Shown here: positions 1-5,640 of the stretch, piece after piece
Numbering within the stretch: position 1 is the stretch's first letter
Layout: each line of letters begins with the position of its first letter
Assembly: GCA_002350065.1 (NCBI GenBank)
Contig: DEDQ01000025.1
Coordinates: 14,187 to 19,826 of the forward strand
From: Ruminococcus flavefaciens
Lineage (GTDB): Bacteria > Bacillota > Clostridia > Oscillospirales > Ruminococcaceae
Length of the DNA: 5,640 bases
Direction: 5' to 3'
Notes under the pieces: generated by a model
What the model saw: the letters and a program-made list of their open reading frames with translations, nothing else
The model's database searches: none
What the model was told of the DNA's origin: nothing
Translations under genes and position numbers: made by a program

Positions 1-7
1 TTTGTAA

Positions 8-1624
8 ATGAAAAAAGTAATATCTTTTATCACCGCAGCAGCGTTATCTCTCTCTGCAACAGCACTGCTTCCTGCAACAGCGGCCGAATCAGATTATTTG
101 CTGCACAGCACCTTTGAGGACGGAAAAGAACAGTGGGCGGGTCGTGGTTCAGCATCCGTGAAGGTCGTGTCCGATATCTCGCGCTCCGGTGAAAAATCAC
201 TCATGACAAGCGGAAGAACAGCCGACTGGAACGGCGCTACTATGCCGCTCGGTTCCGAATTCAAGGCAGGACAGTCTTATGCGTTCAGTGCATACGTCAT
301 GACCGACGACACTGATTCTCCCGTAACGTTTTATCTGACTCTCCAGTACAAAGACGGCGATACTGCTGTATACCCGAAAATAGCAGAGGTAACTGCTGAA
401 AAGGGAAAGTGGGCGCATCTCGAAAACAATGACTTTACCATTCCGGGTGAAGCGACTGATATTCAGCTCTATGTCGAAACAGCCGATAGTACGTGCAGCT
501 TCTATGTTGATGAAGTAGTCGGTGCGAAGAGCGGTACAGAGATCGGTGAGCCTCCAAAAGCCGTTAAAATGAACAAGGGCGATATCAACTACGACGGTTC
601 AATAGACGCCTTTGACGTTGTTCTCGCACGAAAGGGCATCATTGACGGCATAACCGACAAGAGAACTCTTAAAGCTGCCGACGCCAACAGCAACGGTCAG
701 TTTGAGGTCGCTGATCTGCTTCTCATCAGTGAGTTCTGTATGGGAAAGATAAAGGAATTCCCTGTTGAAGAGCCTGTTATCGTTCCCGGACAGGTAAGGT
801 ATACTATGGAGGAGCTCACTGAAAAAACACAAAGCGAGCTCGTGAACAACGAACCCGGTGACTCTCATCAGGAGAAACCCGGTGTCAAGTACGGAACTAT
901 CGTAAAGAAGACCTATTTCTCCAAAAAGGCTAACAAGAACAAGCCTTACAATATCCTGCTGCCTGCTGATTATGATGAGAACAAGGAATATCCTGTCCTC
1001 TATGTGCTACACGGATTCTTTGAAAACGAAGACCGTATGATAACCAAGGGCAACGGTGTGATGTATACACGTCAGATAGTAGGAAACGCTATCGCTGAAG
1101 GCGAGGCAAAGGACATGATAGTTGTATTCCCGCTTATCTTCACAAGCGCTACAAAAGAAAGTGCTACAGGCTTCGGAGATGCTGCATCAGTCGAGGGCTA
1201 CAATAACTTCGTTGACGATATCGTTGACAGCCTTATGCCTCACATCGAAGAGAATTACAGCGTCAAGACAGGCAGAGACTACACAGCAGTTACCGGATTC
1301 TCAATGGGCGGTATGGAGTCTCTTCAGATAGGTATGAAGTACGGCGACAAGTTCGGCTATGTCGGAGCTATCTGTCCCGCTCCGGGCGCACAGGGTGCAT
1401 TCAAGTGGAACAGCGAAGAGGAAACTCCTCATCTGGTATTTATCACTGGCGGTACTTCTGATGACGTTGTAGGACTCAACACTCCGCAGGGATACCATAA
1501 CAACTTTACTAAGAACGGCGTTCCTCACGTATGGCACGTTGTTCAGAACGGTCATCACGGTGACGATTCTATCCATTCAAGCCTGTATTGCTACGTAAGA
1601 GCAGTATTCCAGGCAACTGACTAA
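8..1624 (+). CDS. Secreted CBM22-dockerin-CE1 carbohydrate esterase (probable feruloyl/xylan esterase)
   Basis: This is a 538-residue exported, cellulosome-type esterase that probably removes feruloyl or similar acyl groups from xylan. Residues 1-26 form a signal peptide: KK, a hydrophobic core, then an ATAA cleavage region. Residues about 30-172 resemble a CBM22 xylan-binding module (FEDGKEQWAGRGSASV, then SGRTADWNGA). Residues about 188-250 are a type I dockerin with calcium loops D192/N194/D196/S198/D203 and D225/N227/N229/Q231/D236. Residues about 290-538 are a CE1 alpha/beta hydrolase: HGF at 335-337 for the oxyanion region, nucleophile Ser432 in GFSMGG, probable acid Asp485 or Asp486, and probable His517 in NGHHGDD. 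Spacing from Ser to Asp and His fits CE1 feruloyl esterases. The dockerin lies between the two functional domains rather than at an end. The ATG is supported by the signal peptide; only seven bases precede it, so its ribosome binding site is not visible. The substrate is inferred, and acetyl esterase activity is possible. Confidence 0.9.
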   Translation: MKKVISFITAAALSLSATALLPATAAESDYLLHSTFEDGKEQWAGRGSASVKVVSDISRSGEKSLMTSGRTADWNGATMPLGSEFKAGQSYAFSAYVMTDDTDSPVTFYLTLQYKDGDTAVYPKIAEVTAEKGKWAHLENNDFTIPGEATDIQLYVETADSTCSFYVDEVVGAKSGTEIGEPPKAVKMNKGDINYDGSIDAFDVVLARKGIIDGITDKRTLKAADANSNGQFEVADLLLISEFCMGKIKEFPVEEPVIVPGQVRYTMEELTEKTQSELVNNEPGDSHQEKPGVKYGTIVKKTYFSKKANKNKPYNILLPADYDENKEYPVLYVLHGFFENEDRMITKGNGVMYTRQIVGNAIAEGEAKDMIVVFPLIFTSATKESATGFGDAASVEGYNNFVDDIVDSLMPHIEENYSVKTGRDYTAVTGFSMGGMESLQIGMKYGDKFGYVGAICPAPGAQGAFKWNSEEETPHLVFITGGTSDDVVGLNTPQGYHNNFTKNGVPHVWHVVQNGHHGDDSIHSSLYCYVRAVFQATD

Positions 1625-1705
1625 ACCGCAGGGGAGACGTCACATTCCCCAAATGCATTTTTGCTTGATCCTCATGTCAGGTTTTTTCAGCCGCACCTGT
1701 TAAGC

Positions 1706-1737
1706 GAGGGCGTGATATAGAAATATATCACGCCCTC
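1706..1737 (+). terminator. Perfect 14-bp hairpin, probable terminator of the esterase gene
   Basis: GAGGGCGTGATATA (1706-1719) and TATATCACGCCCTC (1724-1737) are exact reverse complements closed by a GAAA (GNRA) tetraloop. The stem starts 82 bases after the esterase stop. The downstream tract is T-rich but interrupted (cttttgctttgttct, 1745-1759), so it is not a textbook terminator. It may instead be a stable 3'-end or processing structure. The hairpin is directly seen; its terminator function is inferred from position. Confidence 0.65.
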
Positions 1738-1760
1738 TAAATGGCTTTTGCTTTGTTCTG

Positions 1761-1798
1761 CTATCAGGAGAGCGCCTAACGCGCTGACGCTCAGATAG
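1761..1798 (+). other. Intergenic stem-loop, function unknown
   Basis: CTATC (1761-1765) pairs with GATAG (1794-1798), and inside it GAGCG (1770-1774) pairs with CGCTC (1788-1792), across an asymmetric AGGA/A internal loop. A competing inner stem, AGCGC (1771-1775) with GCGCT (1781-1785), is also possible. It lies between the esterase terminator hairpin and the rplU promoter. It could be a repeat element, a small RNA segment or chance complementarity. Nothing here codes for protein. Confidence 0.35.
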
Positions 1799-1806
1799 AT
1801 ATTGCC

Positions 1807-1822
1807 GCGGAGCAGCCTCCGC
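1807..1822 (+). other. Short GC-rich hairpin in the intergenic region
   Basis: GCGGAG (1807-1812) and CTCCGC (1817-1822) form a perfect 6-bp stem with a CAGC loop. It is the third hairpin in the spacer between the esterase and the rplU promoter. No T-tract follows, so it is not a terminator by itself. Its function is unknown. Confidence 0.35.
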
Positions 1823-1830
1823 ACAAGATG

Positions 1831-1842
1831 AATTTGCAAATT
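1831..1842. other. 12-bp perfect palindrome upstream of the rplU promoter
   Basis: AATTTGCAAATT is self-complementary and lies 43 bases upstream of the -35 box. A dimeric regulator could bind such a site, but AT-rich palindromes of this size also arise by chance and no factor is recognised. Confidence 0.2.
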
Positions 1843-1885
1843 TAAAAAACAAATCGCATATTCAGCAAAAAAGGTGAAAAAAAGC

Positions 1886-1914
1886 TTGACAAGCCGTTCC
1901 ATTTATGATAAAAT
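1886..1914 (+). promoter_or_regulatory. Strong vegetative promoter of the rplU operon
   Basis: A consensus -35 TTGACA (1886-1891) is followed by a 17-bp spacer and a -10 TAAAAT (1909-1914), with an extended -10 TGA at 1906-1908. Two A-tracts (1867-1872 and 1877-1883) sit directly upstream and could act as an UP element. Transcription should begin near 1921. This fits a housekeeping sigma-70/SigA promoter of a highly expressed ribosomal operon. Confidence 0.85.
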
Positions 1915-1920
1915 ATTATT

Positions 1921-1998
1921 GCCGCTTGTAAACAGGCTTTTCAAGTCATGTCTATGCGCCTGTGACAGCGAGTTTTTATGAAAAGGCAGGTGCCACAA
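1921..1998 (+). promoter_or_regulatory. Structured 5' leader of rplU, probable ribosomal-protein (L21) leader
   Basis: The predicted leader holds a two-part stem: CGCT (1923-1926) with AGCG (1967-1970), and ACAGGC (1932-1937) with GCCTGT (1958-1963). The terminal loop bases TTTTCA (1938-1943) are complementary to TGAAAA (1979-1984), which would make a pseudoknot. The strand 1956-1963 can instead pair with 1986-1993 in eight consecutive pairs (two G-U), covering the rplU Shine-Dalgarno AGGTG. Firmicute rplU genes are known to carry an L21 leader involved in ribosomal-protein autoregulation. The position fits that class, but I could not compare with its covariance model. Confidence 0.6.
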
Positions 1999-2310
1999 AT
2001 GTACGCAGTTATTGAAACCGGCGGAAAGCAGTATCAGGTAAACGAGGGAGATATCATCTTCATCGAAAAGCTCGCAGCTGAGGCTGATGAGACAGTTACT
2101 TTCGATAAGGTCGTTGCTCTCGGTGCTGATGACGGCATCAAGGTAGGTACTCCCTACGTTGACGGCGCAGCTGTTGAAGCTAAGGTAGTTAAGAACGGCA
2201 AGGCTAAGAAGATCACTGTTTTCACTTACAAGCCTAAGAAGGGCGAGAAGAAGAAGCAGGGTCACAGACAGCCCTACACTCAGGTGAAGATCGAAGCTAT
2301 CAAGGCATGA
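1999..2310 (+). CDS. rplU: 50S ribosomal protein bL21
   Basis: This 103-residue protein of the large ribosomal subunit binds 23S rRNA. It opens with the family start [14 protein letters not shown] and ends with the basic stretch [22 protein letters not shown] typical of L21. The ATG at 1999 is chosen over an in-frame ATG at 1978 because homologues begin with MYAVI and because AGGTG (1988-1992) lies six bases before it. The upstream ATG would add MKRQVPQ and falls within the leader RNA. All 17 lysines use AAG, which fits very high expression. It is the first gene of rplU-prp-rpmA, and its stop overlaps the prp start by the ATGA arrangement. Confidence 0.98.
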   Translation: MYAVIETGGKQYQVNEGDIIFIEKLAAEADETVTFDKVVALGADDGIKVGTPYVDGAAVEAKVVKNGKAKKITVFTYKPKKGEKKKQGHRQPYTQVKIEAIKA

Positions 2311-2621
2311 TCTCTGCTGAGTTCTATCAGTCAAAAAAACAATTCCGCGGATTCCGTGTAACAGGTCACGCAGGATATGCAGAAAGCGGACATGATATTG
2401 TCTGCGCTGCCGTTACCTCAGCGTGTATGCTCGCGGCAAATATCATCACAGACGGCTTCCATATCAGGGCTGAGGCTGGTGCAGAGGATAACGTTATGCT
2501 CTGTATCACTGATAAGCCCGATGAAAAGGCTCACGCTGTGCTGGATATGCTCGTGCAGCAGCTTGATATGATACGCGGTGAATACCCGGACACTATCACT
2601 ATCTCATTTTCGGAGGTGTAA
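2307..2621 (+). CDS. prp: Ribosomal-processing cysteine protease Prp (YsxB family)
   Basis: This 104-residue protease removes the N-terminal extension of L27 in Firmicutes and related phyla. The family signature [17 protein letters not shown] is intact. His21 and Cys33 match the catalytic His22/Cys34 described for the Staphylococcus aureus enzyme. The full length is as expected for the family. Its ATG overlaps the rplU stop (ATGA, 2307-2310) with no good Shine-Dalgarno, which points to translational coupling. It lies between the genes for L21 and its substrate L27, the usual Firmicute order. Codon use is less biased than in its neighbours: two of four lysines are AAA, against none in rplU or rpmA. 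This agrees with a catalytic protein needed in smaller amounts. Confidence 0.95.
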   Translation: MISAEFYQSKKQFRGFRVTGHAGYAESGHDIVCAAVTSACMLAANIITDGFHIRAEAGAEDNVMLCITDKPDEKAHAVLDMLVQQLDMIRGEYPDTITISFSEV

Positions 2622-2624
2622 ATA

Positions 2625-4249
<1,625 letters not shown>

Positions 4250-4250
4250 T

Positions 4251-4667
4251 ATGGAAAGAGAGTTTTTAACAGGCCGCGAGGCGAATACCTACAGTCCGCT
4301 GAGCCTTGCATTTCTCGGCGACAGCGTCTACGATACGCTTGTGCGCGAGCATTTGCTCAGGATCGCTAATATGCCCGTATCAAAGCTCCATTCGGCAAAG
4401 ATAAAGCTGGTCTGCGCTGAATTTCAGTCGGCAGCTTACGAAAAGCTCGCGGAGGTGCTCGACGAGAAGGAGCTCGCAGTGCTCAAGCGCGGAAGAAACG
4501 CCACGGGCAATACAGTTCCCAAGCACGCCGATGCAGTCGAATACCGAAGGGCTACGGCTATAGAGTGTCTTTTCGGCTACCTTTTCCTGCTCGGCAGGAA
4601 CGACAGGATATACGAGCTTTTCAGCGTTATGATAGACGGCGCTGAGATAGCTCTTGATAATGATTAA
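4251..4667 (+). CDS. mrnC: Mini-ribonuclease III (MrnC)
   Basis: This 138-residue enzyme has a lone RNase III catalytic domain and no double-stranded RNA-binding domain. The family in Bacillus subtilis matures the ends of 23S rRNA. Key sites are visible: SLAFLGDSVYD (18-28) with probable catalytic Asp24, RGRNATGN (80-87), Lys91-His92-Ala93-Asp94, and the YRRATAIECLFGYL block (98-111) with Glu105. The ATG at 4251 is preferred over an in-frame TTG at 4239, which would lie inside obgE. It begins one base after the obgE stop and has no clear Shine-Dalgarno, so translational coupling to obgE is likely. In B. subtilis mrnC sits beside cysS; here it follows obgE, another 50S maturation factor. Length is normal for the family. 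Confidence 0.94.
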   Translation: MEREFLTGREANTYSPLSLAFLGDSVYDTLVREHLLRIANMPVSKLHSAKIKLVCAEFQSAAYEKLAEVLDEKELAVLKRGRNATGNTVPKHADAVEYRRATAIECLFGYLFLLGRNDRIYELFSVMIDGAEIALDND

Positions 4668-4682
4668 AACGGAGGGTTCATC

Positions 4683-4853
4683 ATGGAAGAAAACAAGACA
4701 GCAAAGGTTTTTCTCGGAGCCGGTGCAGCTTTTTCGCTCGGTTTTATAGTCGGAGCGGCACTCGTTGCTATTCTCGACTACCGCGATGAAAAAATAACCC
4801 GTTTATATAAACTTCGCCGTGATACCGACGAGAATTACATTTATTCAGAGTAA
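4683..4853 (+). CDS. Small single-pass membrane protein of unknown function (56 aa)
   Basis: This is a short gene of 56 codons that I do not recognise. A strong Shine-Dalgarno GGAGGG (4671-4676) lies six bases before the ATG, and the TAA stop at 4851-4853 touches the yebC ribosome binding site. Both support real translation. The product has a short charged N-terminus (MEENKTAK). One hydrophobic segment follows at about residues 9-31, glycine- and alanine-rich with a GFIVG (GxxxG) motif at 20-24 that often supports helix packing. The charged tail (LDYRDEKITRLYKLRR and acidic residues) should stay in the cytoplasm by the positive-inside rule. It loosely recalls small YtxH-like proteins, but that similarity is weak. 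Its setting between mrnC and yebC suggests co-transcription with translation genes, not a specific role. Confidence 0.75.
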   Translation: MEENKTAKVFLGAGAAFSLGFIVGAALVAILDYRDEKITRLYKLRRDTDENYIYSE

Positions 4854-4866
4854 AGGAGAGTTAATC

Positions 4867-5601
4867 ATGTCAGGCCATTCAAAATGGAATAATATCAAAC
4901 GTAAGAAAGAAGCTACAGATGCTGCTAAGGGCAAGATCTTCACAAAGATCGGACGCGAGATCACTGTTGTCGTAAGAGAAGGCGGTCCCGACCCCGCTAA
5001 CAACGCGAAGCTCCGCGACCTTATCGCTAAGGCTAAGGCAAACAATGTGCCGAATGACAACATCGACCGCGTTATCAAGAAGGCTGCCGGCGGCGAGGAC
5101 AAGAACAACTACGAGAACCTCACATACGAGGGATACGGTCCTAACGGCGTTGCTGTTATCGTTGAGTGCCTCACTGACAACAAGAACCGTACAGCAGGCG
5201 ATATCCGCCACTATTTCGATAAATTCGGCGGCAATCTCGGTACTACAGGCTGCGTATCGTTCATGTTCTCCAAGAAGGGCATCGTAGTTCTCGAGAACAC
5301 AGGTCTCGACGAGGACGCTGTTATGGAAGACGTTTTCGAGTGCGGCGGCGACGACTTTGACGTTTCCGAGGAGACTGTCGAGATAGAGTGCGCTCCCGAG
5401 AGCGTTTCCGCTCTCCGTGAGGGACTTGCTGCAAAGGGCTACAACGTGCTTTCTGCCGAGGCTGAAATGGTTCCCGCGAACTATACAACGCTCACAGACG
5501 AGGACCACATCAAGAAGATGAACCTCCTCCTTGAGCACCTCGAGGACAACGACGACGTTCAGAACGTTTACCACAACTGGGAAATGCCCGAAGAGGAATA
5601 A
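4867..5601 (+). CDS. yebC: YebC/PmpR/TACO1 family protein
   Basis: This 244-residue cytoplasmic protein of the YebC family begins with the invariant MSGHSKWNNIKRKK. It carries the family block YEGYGPNGVAVIVE (87-100), followed by DNKNRT (104-109) and GGNLG (121-125). The N-terminal domain (about 1-78) is basic and the C-terminal end is very acidic. Members have been described as transcriptional regulators, and more recent work on YebC and mitochondrial TACO1 links the family to translation through difficult, proline-rich stretches. The translation-gene neighbourhood here fits the latter better. The start at 4867 has AGGAG (4854-4858) eight bases upstream; the in-frame ATA at 4819 lies within the preceding small gene and is not used. 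A second stop (5602-5604) directly follows the first. The window ends before any terminator can be judged. Confidence 0.96.
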   Translation: MSGHSKWNNIKRKKEATDAAKGKIFTKIGREITVVVREGGPDPANNAKLRDLIAKAKANNVPNDNIDRVIKKAAGGEDKNNYENLTYEGYGPNGVAVIVECLTDNKNRTAGDIRHYFDKFGGNLGTTGCVSFMFSKKGIVVLENTGLDEDAVMEDVFECGGDDFDVSEETVEIECAPESVSALREGLAAKGYNVLSAEAEMVPANYTTLTDEDHIKKMNLLLEHLEDNDDVQNVYHNWEMPEEE

Positions 5602-5640
5602 TAAAAGCAAAGGACGACCTAAGGTCAATACCCATATAGA

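Noticed and set aside
1631..1650. GGGGA/TCCCC hairpin just after the esterase stop, followed by a short T-run
   Set aside because: The stem has only five strong pairs with a 10-base loop and the T-run is eight bases away; the 14-bp hairpin at 1706 is a better terminator candidate.
1687..1902. 71-codon open frame on the - strand in the spacer
   Set aside because: It has no ribosome binding site, runs across the terminator hairpin and other stem-loops, begins within the rplU promoter region, and its product matches no family I recognise.
1978..1998. Upstream in-frame ATG adding seven residues to L21
   Set aside because: It lies in the structured leader, lacks a ribosome binding site, and L21 homologues begin at MYAVI.
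1903..2334. 143-codon open frame on the - strand opposite rplU
   Set aside because: It is antisense to L21 and its leader, with low-complexity leucine/serine-rich content and no recognisable domain.
5616..5626. GACCTAAGGTC inverted repeat near the right edge
   Set aside because: It has only four to five base pairs and no T-tract, and the window ends too soon to judge it as a terminator or operator.
4879..5628. 249-codon open frame on the - strand opposite yebC
   Set aside because: It mirrors the yebC coding frame, and its leucine/valine-rich product is the usual result of reading such codons backwards.

Overview
The window reads as chromosome from a fibre-degrading anaerobic Firmicute close to Ruminococcus (R. 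flavefaciens-like, Oscillospiraceae/Ruminococcaceae). Two things suggest this. The first gene encodes a secreted CBM22-dockerin-CE1 esterase whose dockerin repeat (GDINYDGSIDAFDVVLARKG) resembles R. flavefaciens dockerins. The ribosomal genes follow the Firmicute order rplU-prp-rpmA, with an L27 that carries the Prp-cleaved N-terminal extension. All genes are on the + strand. The species assignment is inference, because no database search was possible.

Layout. Positions 8-1624 hold the cellulosomal-type xylan esterase; its ribosome binding site lies off the left edge. Positions 1625-1998 are non-coding. They contain a 14-bp perfect hairpin that probably ends the esterase transcript, two further hairpins, a 12-bp palindrome, A-tracts, a near-consensus extended -10 promoter (TTGACA-17-TAAAAT) and a structured 5' leader of about 78 nt before rplU. 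The ribosomal operon follows: rplU (L21, 1999-2310), prp (L27-processing cysteine protease, 2307-2621) and rpmA (L27, 2625-2906), then a Rho-independent terminator (2924-2955). Only three bases separate its T-tract from the obgE ribosome binding site. obgE (2972-4249), mrnC (Mini-ribonuclease III, 4251-4667), a 56-codon single-pass membrane protein gene (4683-4853) and yebC (4867-5601) follow with gaps of 1-15 bases and look like one operon. The last 39 bases hold no recognisable gene.

How the genes fit together. Apart from the esterase and the small membrane protein, every product acts on the 50S subunit or on translation. L21 and L27 are 50S proteins. Prp trims L27 so that its N-terminus can reach the peptidyl-transferase centre. 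Obg is a GTPase of late 50S assembly. Mini-III matures 23S rRNA ends. YebC-family proteins have been linked to transcription control and, more recently, to relief of ribosome stalling.

I see no wholly new system. The points most worth a second look are the rplU leader, where an arm able to mask the Shine-Dalgarno can also pair upstream; the terminator that must be read through, or bypassed from a promoter within or upstream of rpmA, to express obgE; and the small membrane protein gene embedded among ribosome-biogenesis genes.
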